Translations under genes and position numbers: made by a program
Notes under the pieces: model-generated
What the model saw: the letters and a program-made list of their open reading frames with translations, nothing else
Told to the model about the DNA's origin: nothing
The model's database searches: none
Part shown: piece by piece, positions 1 to 8,962 of the stretch
Numbering within the stretch: position 1 is the first letter of the stretch
Layout of the letters: each line of letters starts with the position of its first letter
Assembly (NCBI GenBank): GCA_012517315.1
Contig: JAAYVE010000045.1
Coordinates: 37,094 to 101,093, forward strand
Source of the DNA: Deltaproteobacteria bacterium
Lineage (GTDB): Bacteria > Desulfobacterota > Syntrophobacteria > Syntrophobacterales > Syntrophobacteraceae
Reading direction: 5' to 3'
Length of the DNA: 64,000 bases

Positions 1-167
1 TTCCCGTTGAGACTCATGGCCCGGGAGAATCGTTTGAACCCAAATGAAATCCCACAGCCAGGCGGCGGGTCCCATAAGGAAGAGAGAGCCAGGAAGGAGG
101 AGGGGGACCTGACTCTCTCTTTGAGGAGGAAAGAGTGTCTCTTTCCGATTTCATTATAATGCGGGCG

Positions 168-1823
168 TCAAGAGGGAGCCCCCGACGTCTGGCGGGATGT
201 TTCGTCTTTCCAGTAAGGGTGCATCAGGTCTTCAAAAACGGAGATGGCCGCTTCGGCACCCTGACCCATGGCCGTAATGATCTGCTTGTATCCCCCCTCA
301 ACGTCGCCCGCGGAATAAATTCCGCGGATGTTGGTCCGGTGGTGGGCATCCCGCTGGATGAATCCGTCAGCGGTGAGTTGAATGCCTGTCTTCACGGCGA
401 GATCCACAGAAGGCGTATACCCGATGGCGATGAAAATCCCGTCTGTTGCCGCGGTGAAACTCTCCCCCGTCTTGTTGTTGTACAACACGACCTCCCTTAC
501 GCGCTCCTGTCCCTTGATTTCCTTCACCTCCGTATTCCAGAGAACAGGGATTTCGTTTGCGAAAGCGGTGCGTGTCAAATGCTCCTGGGCCCGGAAGCGA
601 TCCCGCCGGTGGACGATTGTGACCTTCACGCCGATATTGTAAAGGTGAAGCGCTTCGGTGAGGGCGCTGTTTCCCCCTCCCACGACCAGGACCTTCTTGC
701 CCTTGAAAAGGGGGCCGTCGCAGGTGGCACAATAGCTCACCCCACGCCCCGTCAACCGGGACTCACCGGGAACGTCGAGCCTGCGGTAATTCGCCCCCGT
801 CGCCAGAATGACCGCACGGGTGAGAAACTTCCTCCGGTTGGTGATCACCTGAATGGGGTCTCCCGGAACCAATTCCGTCACTTCCTCTCCCTGGAAAATC
901 TGGACGTATTCCAGGGCGTGGCTGACGGTGATGTCCACCAAAGTCTTCCCGGGGACCCGTGTGAAACCTGGATAGTTCTCCACTATGGGCGTGATGGCGA
1001 CCTGCCCCCCAAGAGGTCCCTTCTCAATGACTGCGGTGCTGAGGCCGCTGCGCACTGTGTAGATGCCTGCCACCAGCCCAGCGGGACCTCCCCCGACAAT
1101 CACCACGTCCGTTCGGACCTCCGCCGCATCGCTTTCAGGAATGAAAACATTCTGCTGTTCCATTTTGAGGAGGGAGAGCATGAAGAGTTCCTCCGGAAGA
1201 GCGCCCTGAGCGATCAGCACCTCGTTGGCATAGGTCTGGGGAACACTGAAGGCCGAGTACTGCTCGGCAAGGTCCGGATTGCACTGAATATCGATCATCT
1301 GCAGGGAGAGGAGTTCAGGCTTCTCCACCACAGCCTTGAGTGCAACCAACGCCTGTTCTGGACAATAAGGGCAGGTCGGGCTCACAAACACCTTCATCTC
1401 TCGGGGGGAATCGATCTGGTTGAGAACCTTCACGGACTGCTCGCCCAGGTTCGCCGATCGCAACCCGATAATGAGAATGGCCCCAAGAAGAGTCCGTCCC
1501 TCCTCTCCGTAAGGCACTCCCAGGTAACGGATGGAGTAACGCTCCGGGTCGAAAAGGATCGTTGGTGAACGGTCCACATTCCATTGGGCGGCAAACGGGT
1601 GGTCCAGATTGAATTCCTTGAAATCGATCTTCTTGGAAAGGTTCCTGAAAGATCGGAGAGTCTCCCGCGCAGCGCGGTTCAGCACATCGTTTTCACCGTC
1701 CCGGGTGAAGAGGTAGATGGGAACCGAGAAAGGGAGTGTCGCGAAGAGCTTTTTCAACTGCTCTTCGATTTCTCCACGCAGGGCATTGGGGGGGTCCGGA
1801 TTCGACCTTCTTTGAGGCTGCAT
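168..1823 (-). CDS. AhpF/thioredoxin-reductase-like FAD disulfide reductase with N-terminal double thioredoxin fold
   Basis: 551 aa. Residues 1-220 form a tandem thioredoxin/glutaredoxin-like region with a redox CPYC motif at 151-154. Residues 235-540 are a thioredoxin-reductase flavoprotein: FAD-binding GGGPAG at 244-249, active-site CATC at 365-368, NAD(P)H-binding GGGNSA just after, and a GD motif near the C-terminus (SAGDVEGG). The layout matches AhpF, which passes electrons from NAD(P)H through FAD to the CxxC of the fused domain and on to a partner such as a peroxiredoxin or thioredoxin. AhpF normally carries CHNC; the CPYC here is more glutaredoxin-like. No ahpC lies next to it, so the partner is unknown. 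AAGG sits about 6 nt before the ATG. The PNPOx-like and ferritin-like genes upstream suggest a redox-defence role (inference). Confidence 0.9.
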   Translation of the reverse strand: MQPQRRSNPDPPNALRGEIEEQLKKLFATLPFSVPIYLFTRDGENDVLNRAARETLRSFRNLSKKIDFKEFNLDHPFAAQWNVDRSPTILFDPERYSIRYLGVPYGEEGRTLLGAILIIGLRSANLGEQSVKVLNQIDSPREMKVFVSPTCPYCPEQALVALKAVVEKPELLSLQMIDIQCNPDLAEQYSAFSVPQTYANEVLIAQGALPEELFMLSLLKMEQQNVFIPESDAAEVRTDVVIVGGGPAGLVAGIYTVRSGLSTAVIEKGPLGGQVAITPIVENYPGFTRVPGKTLVDITVSHALEYVQIFQGEEVTELVPGDPIQVITNRRKFLTRAVILATGANYRRLDVPGESRLTGRGVSYCATCDGPLFKGKKVLVVGGGNSALTEALHLYNIGVKVTIVHRRDRFRAQEHLTRTAFANEIPVLWNTEVKEIKGQERVREVVLYNNKTGESFTAATDGIFIAIGYTPSVDLAVKTGIQLTADGFIQRDAHHRTNIRGIYSAGDVEGGYKQIITAMGQGAEAAISVFEDLMHPYWKDETSRQTSGAPS

Positions 1824-1907
1824 GATTGCCTTCTCCAGTTCTCATTGATGGACACGCATGATGCAAACAACTTGACCGCCGGGGGGGCCCGCGACCAAAC
1901 CGATGCG

Positions 1908-2345
1908 TCATTGCAGGTTCTCGAAGTATGCGTCCGTCACTCCATCGAGCAAAAGAAACGATTGTAGCCGAATGGCGAAAACCTCCGCGTCGGGATACGC
2001 CGCCAGAGCACTGAGATGAGGGTGCCCATCGAGGAGCCGTCTAAGGATTTCCTCTCGCTTGGTTCCGTCTTCCAGCGACTGGAATCGGCCGTACACGGTG
2101 AGGGCCCTAACTGGAGACATGTGCGGCGTCTCCCCCCGTTCCCGCGTGTCAACGAGGAGGCTGACCAGGGGGTTTTCCTGCATGTTTTGAAACTTGCGGC
2201 TCCCCCTTTGAGTGATCATGTAGACGGTTTGCCCCGATTCATCCGTCAGGTAAGCCATGAGAGAACAATGGGGCTGATTTCGGGAGCAAGTGGCCAAAAC
2301 ACAACTGCGGCTCTCTTTGAGCAACCGAATCATCGTCTCACGCAT
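1908..2345 (-). CDS. Pyridoxamine 5'-phosphate oxidase-like FMN-binding split-barrel protein
   Basis: 145 aa, the usual size for single-domain PNPOx-like proteins. The N-terminal half has the typical pattern: a helix, then CVLATCSRNQPHCSLMAY, where a general flavoprotein reads the product of catalysis into a beta barrel, followed by a basic RGSRKFQNMQENP segment expected near the FMN phosphate. It is a small flavin-binding or haem/flavin-handling protein of unknown substrate. AGAAGGATC precedes the ATG. It lies about 85 bp upstream of the AhpF-like gene on the same strand, so the two may be co-transcribed. The family is clear; the reaction is not. Confidence 0.8.
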   Translation of the reverse strand: MRETMIRLLKESRSCVLATCSRNQPHCSLMAYLTDESGQTVYMITQRGSRKFQNMQENPLVSLLVDTRERGETPHMSPVRALTVYGRFQSLEDGTKREEILRRLLDGHPHLSALAAYPDAEVFAIRLQSFLLLDGVTDAYFENLQ

Positions 2346-2535
2346 GATCCTTCTCTCCGATCTGTCCTGGATGCACCCGAATCCAGATTCGTGGTAAGGA
2401 GGTCATCATTCTCCCCGTCTTAGGCCGGCACGCATTTCTCCTGAGTCACCTCCCCACGGCAAACATGCGTGCACCGGCCACCTTGCGGGACAGGAGCCGG
2501 GTTCGGACAGGAAAAGCACAGGCTGGAAAAGGGAT

Positions 2536-3003
2536 CTACCCGGGCAGTCTGTTCATGCGCTCCTCCAAGAGCGCCACGTGCCCCTTTTCTTCCTCGATGA
2601 TGGCCTCGAGATATTTTCGGGTTTGTTCATCTTCCACAAAGCCGCTGAGGATCTCGTAAAAGGTGATGCTGTCCTGTTCGAAACCCATGGCCACCTCGAG
2701 GAGGGACCTCTCGTCGGAGATTGCGGAAAAATCCACCTCCTCCAGCGAAAAACCATGATCTTCAATGGCTTCTTGAAGAAAGGTGCCGCTCAGCCTGCTC
2801 AAGAGGGATTCGATTCCGCCGATGCCGGCGGATCGTTTTGTTTTGAGGAACCATTCCCTGTGGCGGAGTTCATCGTTGGCAATCTCATGGAGCATTTCCA
2901 TGAGCTTAGGTTCCTTCAGATCCGCCGCAGCTTTTCTATAGAAATACTCTCCATTCTCTTCAATACGGATGGCCAGATCGAATATCTCAGAAGCAGAAAA
3001 CAA
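2536..3003 (-). CDS. Rubrerythrin/ferritin-like diiron protein (TTG start)
   Basis: 155 aa from a TTG at 3003. The frame stays open further upstream to 3138, but GGAGGAAGGGTT sits immediately before this TTG and homology-like sequence starts there, so the short start is preferred. The protein is a four-helix bundle with paired carboxylate motifs: EENGEYFY and ELRHREWF in the first half, then FEQDSITFY and EEEKGHVALLEE in the second. These are the ExxH/E-type iron ligands of the rubrerythrin/ferritin-like family. There is no C-terminal rubredoxin domain, so it is a rubrerythrin-type diiron core only. The probable role is peroxide or iron handling in an anaerobe, in keeping with its two redox neighbours. 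Confidence 0.85.
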   Translation of the reverse strand: MFSASEIFDLAIRIEENGEYFYRKAAADLKEPKLMEMLHEIANDELRHREWFLKTKRSAGIGGIESLLSRLSGTFLQEAIEDHGFSLEEVDFSAISDERSLLEVAMGFEQDSITFYEILSGFVEDEQTRKYLEAIIEEEKGHVALLEERMNRLPG

Positions 3004-3327
3004 AACCCTTCCTCCATCTGGTAGACGAGGAGAGATAACGCCTCCCAAACAAACAAATCGTCTCCCCCGATACGCCGTCACTAAATGCCCATACCGTTTA
3101 GCCGCGACCACACGGCCATCCGGGGGGATGAGAGTCACCTGGAACGGGGAGTAGCGCCCGGACCATCTCCCGGCAACGTGTCCGGCTTAGCATGAACCTT
3201 CGGTCGGACGGAACCTACTTCACCACAAGCAGGAAGAGTTTCTGGAAGGAGAGTCATCCGCGTGATTCCCGTTCCTGTCTTTTTCGTGATGTCCCGAGAT
3301 CATGCCGGGTTCTCGCCAGCCTTCCCC

Positions 3328-3828
3328 TTATGACTCAACAGGTCCTGCAGCCTCCACCCCCGCCTCATTTCGCTTGAGCTTTCTTTCCTCCTGGAATTTC
3401 ACAAGATTGGGTGGCAGTCCTCTTTTCTTGGCGGCGACGCTTCGTGCCCGGGACAGGGACTTGGCGGAAAGGGACTGGCGCAGGGGAAATCCCCATTTTC
3501 TCTTGTACTCGCGGGGAGAAAGACCATGAGAACTGAGGTGCTTCGTAGTGAGTTGCCGCATTTCGGTCCCGCACTCCAGGCAGATGATTTTGTCTTCCCG
3601 AATGGAATCCTTCGGGTTCGGTCCCTCAGCGCCTTTTCCCTCTGCGACCTTCTCTTCAGGGCCCTGTCCGAATTCCATGAACGAGCCCTCCATCTCGCAT
3701 TTCTGCATGGCTTGGAGTGCATTGAAGACCTGTCCCAGGGAGAGGACGATCTCGTTGGAAGCCATGGACCTTGTGGACACCTGAGTCTGAACGATTTCAG
3801 ACGCGATTTCGAGAAGCCTTTTGGTCAT
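3328..3828 (-). CDS. MucR/Ros-family zinc-finger transcriptional regulator
   Basis: About 166 aa from the ATG at 3828; a GTG five codons earlier is the alternative, but GGGGAG is well placed for the ATG. The C-terminal half carries the family signature: CLECG, then HLSSHGLSPREYKRKWGFP (a C2H2-type prokaryotic zinc finger with the following helix), then SLSRARSVAAKKRGL. The N-terminal 20 residues, TKRLLEIASEIVQTQVS, match the leader helix typical of MucR proteins. Between them is a low-complexity acidic linker. MucR/Ros proteins bind AT-rich promoters and often repress themselves; a nested inverted repeat lies directly upstream at 3856-3888. The targets are unknown. Confidence 0.88.
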   Translation of the reverse strand: MTKRLLEIASEIVQTQVSTRSMASNEIVLSLGQVFNALQAMQKCEMEGSFMEFGQGPEEKVAEGKGAEGPNPKDSIREDKIICLECGTEMRQLTTKHLSSHGLSPREYKRKWGFPLRQSLSAKSLSRARSVAAKKRGLPPNLVKFQEERKLKRNEAGVEAAGPVES

Positions 3829-3855
3829 GCTGCTGCTCCCCACGCTTTGAGGTTA

Positions 3856-3888
3856 TTGAAAATTGAGACATGCACAGTGCATTTTCAA
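3856..3888. promoter_or_regulatory. Nested inverted repeat upstream of the MucR-like gene
   Basis: An outer repeat TTGAAAAT (3856-3863) pairs with ATTTTCAA (3881-3888), and a near-perfect inner palindrome ATGCACAGTGCAT lies at 3870-3882. It sits 28-60 bp upstream of the regulator's start, where an autoregulatory operator would be expected. What binds it is inference; MucR could do so. Confidence 0.4.
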
Positions 3889-4265
3889 ACGTTTATGCTG
3901 TGTAATACCTAGATGTAATTTTTAAAATTCCTGATTAAATATAGAATACTCTTGAATCCATGTAAACGATCTTTTGGTCCTGGAACCACGCCGACAGGCA
4001 ATAATGATTTCACTTTTCGTACATCTTCAAGAAATGACTCCGCAGGACCACAGCTGGATGAAACGAACTCGGTTCAACAAATCGGGTTCCCATCGCGGTT
4101 TTTTCTGTTTCGTTAGTTACTGGAACCACTTCAAAGGGCGGGAATTCAGATTGAATGTTTATATAAGGGCTTCAGGGATGAGGCAAAATCTTCGAAAGAC
4201 ATGTTAAGAACGAATTCGATGCATTCAAGGGATGAGAGACGGACAGGCGAAAGAAATTTATAGGG

Positions 4266-4293
4266 TTGTTAAATGTTTCCTTTTTGGTATGAT
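4266..4293 (+). promoter_or_regulatory. Candidate sigma70-type promoter for the HDOD gene
   Basis: TTGTTA at 4266-4271 and TATGAT at 4288-4293, 16 nt apart, in an A+T-rich stretch about 200 nt before the HDOD start codon. Found by eye; no experimental support. Confidence 0.35.
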
Positions 4294-4496
4294 AATATGC
4301 TCATTTCAGTCGGGACTTCCTCAGACGGGACATCAGATGACGACCTCTCGTTGCGTGGCATTTCAACGATCAGAAGGGAATCAAGTATTGCGGGTCGGTC
4401 TTCCAGGGGCGGGTCGGGATTCGAATTCACGAATGACCCCCGGCATCCGATAACCCATGAGAACCTTTTCTCATCACACGACAGGGCGGTGAATCG

Positions 4497-5711
4497 ATGA
4501 CCATGGAAAGAGATACCGTATCAGGCATCCTCCGGCGACTGGAATCAGGCTACCAGCTTCCTCCCCTGTCCGTCATCGCTATGAAGCTCATGGAACTGGC
4601 CTCCAGCGAGACCTCCTCCATCAATGACATGGTGGAACTCGTGGAAAAAGACCCCTCCCTTGCCGTACGTTTGCTGAACCTTGCCAACAGCGTTTTCTTT
4701 TCCGCGGGGCGTAGGGTCTCCACTCTCAAACAGGCGGCTATCCGTCTGGGGAGCAATAACCTGAAGATGATGGCCCTCTCCATTTCCCTTCGAGGGGCAT
4801 TTCCCATGGGCCGCATTCAGCAGTTCGATTATGAGCAGTTCTGGAGGCTTTCCATTTATAGGGCTCTCATCACGCGTTCGCTTGCCGAGCAGTCCGAGGT
4901 CTGCAACCCTGAAGAGGCGTTTGTTGCAGGCCTCACCACGGAGATCGGTCTGCCCATCTTTTTCGATCTCTACATCAAGGGCAAAGACGAGCAATTCGAT
5001 CTTTCCATGGAACCACTGGAGGATTTGCTGGCAAGGGAGAGGGAACACTTCGGGCTTGATCACCGGCAGGTGGGGAAGGCCGCCCTGAAATACTGGAAGT
5101 TCCCCGAACACATGATCGTTTGTCAGAGTTCATACGGGGAACGGGCCAGAAAAGGCGATGGGCCCATATTGTGCACTCTGGGAGAGATGGCTAGGTTGTT
5201 TTCCCTCATGCTTTCCGACGAATCCGCCGATTTCAACGCCTTCTTCCAGGAGGCGGAGTGCACCCTGAAGCTGAATACGGAGGCGATTCACGAGACCATT
5301 CTCGATACCTTTCACCGGGTTCAGAATATCGCAGAAAACCTGAAGGTGGAGATCAACAAGGAACACGATCTCATGGAGATCATGGAAAAGGCCAACAGAG
5401 CGCTCATCAGAATCTCCGAACGCGTGGCCAAATTTGCCTCCGGTGCCGGGGGGAAGCGTCTGCCTTCATTTGAGTCCATCGACGAGGAGGAAAAGGCTGT
5501 AGCCCACACGTTGCAGGCGGTGGCTCATGAGATCCGCAATCCTCTGACGGCGGTGGGGGGATTCGCAAAGCGTTTGGCGGGTTCCCTGGATCCGCAATCA
5601 CAGGTGGGAAGGTATGCGCAGGTGATATTGGAGGAGGCCTTAAGGCTCGAAAAGATTCTGTCCAGTATGCCCAAACAGGTCCGAAAGCCTTCTTCCTCCT
5701 CTTTCAACTGA
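4497..5711 (+). CDS. HDOD-domain protein with C-terminal HisKA helix pair but no kinase domain
   Basis: 404 aa. Residues about 17-215 form an HDOD domain (LPPLSVIAMKLMEL opening; LVEKDPSLAVRLLNLANS core; later LDHRQVGKAALKYWKFP), a signalling-output module related to HD phosphohydrolases but lacking their metal ligands. A coiled linker follows (about 270-330). Residues about 335-395 are a HisKA-type dimerisation/phosphoacceptor segment with AVAHEIRNPLTA, His344 being the candidate phosphoacceptor. The protein ends there: no N, G1 or G2 box ATPase follows, and only 70 bp remain before the convergent ruvB. It could receive phosphate in trans or act only as a dimer scaffold (inference). The start may be this ATG or the one two codons later. 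Confidence 0.85.
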   Translation: MTMERDTVSGILRRLESGYQLPPLSVIAMKLMELASSETSSINDMVELVEKDPSLAVRLLNLANSVFFSAGRRVSTLKQAAIRLGSNNLKMMALSISLRGAFPMGRIQQFDYEQFWRLSIYRALITRSLAEQSEVCNPEEAFVAGLTTEIGLPIFFDLYIKGKDEQFDLSMEPLEDLLAREREHFGLDHRQVGKAALKYWKFPEHMIVCQSSYGERARKGDGPILCTLGEMARLFSLMLSDESADFNAFFQEAECTLKLNTEAIHETILDTFHRVQNIAENLKVEINKEHDLMEIMEKANRALIRISERVAKFASGAGGKRLPSFESIDEEEKAVAHTLQAVAHEIRNPLTAVGGFAKRLAGSLDPQSQVGRYAQVILEEALRLEKILSSMPKQVRKPSSSSFN

Positions 5712-5741
5712 GTGCCACGTATCCTCGACGATGACCGGCAG

Positions 5742-5762
5742 TGCCCGTGCCATGAACGGGCA
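5742..5762. terminator. Hairpin between convergent HDOD and ruvB genes
   Basis: TGCCCGT (5742-5748) pairs with ACGGGCA (5756-5762) across a 7-nt loop in the 70-bp gap between two convergent genes. It has no U-tract, so termination is plausible but weakly supported. Confidence 0.4.
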
Positions 5763-5781
5763 GAGCGGCATCGCTCATCCC

Positions 5782-6807
5782 TCAAAACAATCGTAATTGC
5801 TGACGGGATCGGTATTCAACCCCTAGGTGCTCGTATGCCAGGCGGGTGGCAAGACGACCGCGGGGAGTCTTGTTGAGATAGCCTTCCTGAATGAGATAGG
5901 GCTCGTAGACGTCCTCGAGCGTGTCGCGTTCCTCAGAAACCGCTGCCGCCAGAGTCTCTATGCCTACCGGCCCACCATCATATTTCTGGATGATGGTGGC
6001 GAGTATCTTTCGGTCCATCCGGTCGAAACCCCTCTCGTCCACGTCCAGCATCCTCAGGGCCATGTCGGCCACTTCACGGGTGATTTCACCATCTGCACGC
6101 ACTTCCGCGTAATCGCGAACCCGGCGGAGAAGACGGTTGGCGATGCGAGGGGTGCCTCTGGACCGCCTGGCGATTTCACGGGCGCCCTTTTCCTGGATGC
6201 GGATGCCTAAAATGCGGGCGGAACGCAGGAGAATAGCCTGCAACTCATCAGGGCTGTAGAACTCCAGGCGCAGCGTGACTCCGAAACGGTCCCGCAGGGG
6301 AGGGGAGAGCAAGCCGGCACGGGTGGTGGCGCCCACCAGGGTGAAGGGGGGCAGATCCAGCTTGATGCTCCGTGCCGAGGGACCCTGGCCGATGATGATG
6401 TCCAGTTGGAAGTCCTCCATGGCCGGGGAGAGGATTTCCTCCACCACATGGTTGAGGCGGTGAATTTCGTCGATGAACAGGACGTCCCGGGGTTCCAGGT
6501 TGGTGAGGATGGCCGCGAGATCCCCCGGTCGCTCGATGACCGGTCCGGACGTGTTTCGCATGTTGACGCCAAGTTCGTTGCTGATGACGGTGGCGAGGGA
6601 GGTCTTGCCGAGTCCGGGGTGACCGTGGAAGAGCACGTGGTCGAGGGGTTCATGGCGCTGCTTGGCCGCAGCGATGAAGACCGCGAGGTTTTCCTTCACT
6701 TGGGTCTGCCCGACGTATTCGTCCAGGCGCCGCGGCCGCAGACTGCCTTCCACCGGCAGGTCTTCCTCTCTCGCCTTGGGCTCGATGACCCGGTCGACCA
6801 TTTCCAT
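5782..6807 (-). CDS. ruvB: Holliday junction branch-migration ATPase RuvB
   Basis: 341 aa, the standard RuvB length. It is an AAA+ motor that assembles on RuvA-bound Holliday junctions and drives branch migration. Visible motifs: N-terminal [11 protein letters not shown], Walker [12 protein letters not shown], Walker [10 protein letters not shown], sensor [18 protein letters not shown], arginine-rich [19 protein letters not shown], and the C-terminal winged helix ([29 protein letters not shown] region). AGGAG lies 6 nt before the ATG. It is the last gene of ruvC-ruvA-ruvB on the minus strand, with a 70-bp gap after ruvA. Confidence 0.98.
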   Translation of the reverse strand: MEMVDRVIEPKAREEDLPVEGSLRPRRLDEYVGQTQVKENLAVFIAAAKQRHEPLDHVLFHGHPGLGKTSLATVISNELGVNMRNTSGPVIERPGDLAAILTNLEPRDVLFIDEIHRLNHVVEEILSPAMEDFQLDIIIGQGPSARSIKLDLPPFTLVGATTRAGLLSPPLRDRFGVTLRLEFYSPDELQAILLRSARILGIRIQEKGAREIARRSRGTPRIANRLLRRVRDYAEVRADGEITREVADMALRMLDVDERGFDRMDRKILATIIQKYDGGPVGIETLAAAVSEERDTLEDVYEPYLIQEGYLNKTPRGRLATRLAYEHLGVEYRSRQQLRLF

Positions 6808-6877
6808 GGCTCACTCCTGGGGATCGCCTTCTCCCCACTCCCGATGGTTCCGCTCCATAGCAGGCGTGCGTCCTGAA

Positions 6878-7474
6878 TCAGGCAAGCAGACGCAAGGCCT
6901 CTTTCAGCAGGGTTTCCAATGCGGGGGCTTCTTCCAGACTCTCTCTTGCCTTTGCGATGGCTTTCTGTGCTTCCCCGGGACGGTAGCCAAGGTTCACCAG
7001 AGCCGAGCAGGCGTCGGAGAAAACGCCGTGATCCCCCGAGGGGGCAAGGAGTCCCTCGGGTTTTTCAGGCCGGATCCGGAGTCTGTCCCGTAGTTCAAGA
7101 ACAAGCCTTTCAGCGGTTTTTCTCCCTACGCCGGGGATGTTCCTCAGGCGCTGCAATTCCTGGTTTTGCACAACACGCCTCAGTTCATCCGGGCTGATTC
7201 CCGAAAGGATGGCAATGGCGAGTTTCGTCCCTACGCCGGTGACTGCAATGAGGTGGAGGAACATCTCTTTTTCGGCATAGGTTCCAAATCCATAGAGTTG
7301 AAGTGCATCCTCCCTCACGTGGGTGTGGATGTGAAGACCGACACAGCTTCCGTTTTCGGGGAGGCTGCAAAAAGTGCTCAGGGGAACCTGCACCATGTAG
7401 CCCACTCCGTTCACATCCACAAGAAGGGTGTCCGGAGACTTGTACCGCAATCTGCCCTCCAGGTATCCGATCAT
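6878..7474 (-). CDS. ruvA: Holliday junction DNA-binding protein RuvA
   Basis: 198 aa. It tetramerises on four-way junctions and loads RuvB. The N-terminal OB fold begins MIGYLEGRLRYKSPDTLLVDVNGVGY. The central helix-hairpin-helix repeats are visible as ITVTGVGTKLA-type (LIAVTGVGTKLAIAIL) and IPGVGRKTAERLVLELRD. The C-terminal domain III (about 150-198), with LVNLGYRPGEAQKAI, is the RuvB contact. Its ATG overlaps the ruvC stop as ATGA, implying translational coupling. Confidence 0.98.
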   Translation of the reverse strand: MIGYLEGRLRYKSPDTLLVDVNGVGYMVQVPLSTFCSLPENGSCVGLHIHTHVREDALQLYGFGTYAEKEMFLHLIAVTGVGTKLAIAILSGISPDELRRVVQNQELQRLRNIPGVGRKTAERLVLELRDRLRIRPEKPEGLLAPSGDHGVFSDACSALVNLGYRPGEAQKAIAKARESLEEAPALETLLKEALRLLA

Positions 7475-7980
7475 TTTGGTTCACTCCGGTTCCATCGGGC
7501 CATGGAAGCGTTGGTATTCAGGTGACAGACCGCTACGGCAAGAGCGTCCGCGGCATTTGGATTCAAAGGTTCCCCCATGAAAAACAGATTCTGAACCATG
7601 TTCTGCACCTGGGCCTTATCCGCCCTTCCATAGCCGACCACCGCCTGCTTGATCTGGAGTGCGCTGTATTCGAAGACGGCGAGACCCGAGTTGACGCCGG
7701 CGAGAATGGCTGCACCCCTCGCCTGTCCTAGGAGCAGAGCGGTCCTGGGGTTCTTTGCCACGAACACATCTTCCACGGCCATGGACAAGGGCGCAAAACC
7801 CCCGATGACATCCATCAGTTGCTCGTAAATGCAACGGAGCCGCTCAGGAAAAGAGAGTTGGGAGCGCAAGCGTATGACCCCGTTGGCCAGGTATCGCAGG
7901 CGGGAACCGTCTCCCTCCACGACGCCGTAGCCCGTGAACCGTGATCCCGGGTCGATTCCGATGGTTCGATGAAGCGTCAT
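7471..7980 (-). CDS. ruvC: Crossover junction endodeoxyribonuclease RuvC
   Basis: 169 aa from the ATG at 7980; the frame extends 14 codons further, but the family begins at RTIGIDPGSRFTGYG. RuvC resolves Holliday junctions with a two-metal RNase H-like site. The expected acidic residues are present: Asp in GIDPG, Glu in AVEDVFVAKNP, and Asp in NAADALAVAVCH near the C-terminus. It is the first of the three ruv genes and overlaps ruvA by 4 nt. About 220 bp separate it from yebC upstream. Confidence 0.97.
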   Translation of the reverse strand: MTLHRTIGIDPGSRFTGYGVVEGDGSRLRYLANGVIRLRSQLSFPERLRCIYEQLMDVIGGFAPLSMAVEDVFVAKNPRTALLLGQARGAAILAGVNSGLAVFEYSALQIKQAVVGYGRADKAQVQNMVQNLFFMGEPLNPNAADALAVAVCHLNTNASMARWNRSEPK

Positions 7981-8200
7981 GACCGTGGAGTCTTGAACAC
8001 CTTCCTTGCAGGCCCGAAGCACGCGGAGTTTCTTCCTTTTAGGGGATCTCTCACTTGGAAAGCATACAGGTCATGTTCCCACCGGTCAACCGACGGGAAG
8101 ACCCTTCGGAAGGCAACGGCAGAAGGCAAATCGGCGGGCACGGGGCAACTCCTGTTCGGCCCACGCCCCGGCCGGCGGGAAGAGGGACGCCCAGAGGACC

Positions 8201-8950
8201 TCATGCGACGGCGTTGAGGACACTATCCGGGATATCGAAATTAGCGTAGGCGTTCTGCACGTCGTCTGAGTCCTCCAGTGCCTCCATGAGCCTGAGAATC
8301 TGCTGGGCCATCTTTTCGTCCTCGATGGGAACCATGGTCTGGGGAACCATCGTCACTTCGGCGTATTCGTAAGGCAGTCCCCTCTCGTCGAACGCATTCT
8401 TCACCGTCGAGAAATCCTCCATGGATGTAGTCACCTCAATCTGATCCTCCTGATCCTTCACATCCTCCGCCCCCGCCTCCAGGGCGATTTCCATGATCGT
8501 CTCCTCGGAGACGGCTGCCTTGTTGAAAACGATGCTACCTCTTTTGCTGAACATCCAGGAAACACATCCCGCCTCCCCCAGACTTCCTCCATTGCGGCTG
8601 AAGATGTGGCGAATTTCGCTGGCCGCCCGGTTCCGATTGTCCGTCATCACATCCACGAGGATGGCAACGCCCCCGGGACCATATCCCTCGTAGCTGATCT
8701 CTTCGTAGGATGCCCCCTCCAGTTCCCCCGTTCCCTTCTTGATGGCCCGTTCGATATTCTCCTTGGGCATGTTCTCAGCCTTGGCCGCAGCGACGGCGGC
8801 TCGGAGTCTCGGGTTTGCGGCGGGATCGCCTCCCCCAATGCGAGCTGCCACCATGATCTCCTTGATCAGTTTGGTGAAGACTTTCCCGCGCCTTGCGTCT
8901 GCGGCGCCTTTTTTATGGCGGATGGTGCTCCATTTGGAATGACCGGACAT
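8201..8950 (-). CDS. yebC: YebC/PmpR-family protein
   Basis: 249 aa, the normal length. The hallmark N-terminus [23 protein letters not shown] is followed by the three-domain YebC fold ([34 protein letters not shown] region; [19 protein letters not shown]). YebC proteins were first described as DNA-binding regulators and in some bacteria aid translation of proline-rich stretches. The position directly upstream of ruvC is the conserved bacterial arrangement. AGGAGGAG precedes the ATG. Confidence 0.97.
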   Translation of the reverse strand: MSGHSKWSTIRHKKGAADARRGKVFTKLIKEIMVAARIGGGDPAANPRLRAAVAAAKAENMPKENIERAIKKGTGELEGASYEEISYEGYGPGGVAILVDVMTDNRNRAASEIRHIFSRNGGSLGEAGCVSWMFSKRGSIVFNKAAVSEETIMEIALEAGAEDVKDQEDQIEVTTSMEDFSTVKNAFDERGLPYEYAEVTMVPQTMVPIEDEKMAQQILRLMEALEDSDDVQNAYANFDIPDSVLNAVA

Positions 8951-8962
8951 GAATGCTCCTCC

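Larger units (their letters stand above)
3829..4496. other. Intergenic region between divergent MucR-like and HDOD genes
   Basis: About 670 bp with no supported gene. It is markedly richer in A+T than its surroundings around 3890-3960 and 4250-4310. It contains the inverted repeat described above and one candidate promoter facing right. Short open frames here lack ribosome-binding sites and family resemblance. Confidence 0.6.

Noticed and set aside
135..1568. Long plus-strand open frame of 477 codons
   Set aside because: It lies opposite the AhpF-like gene and has no family resemblance; it arises from the G+C-rich codon bias on the other strand.
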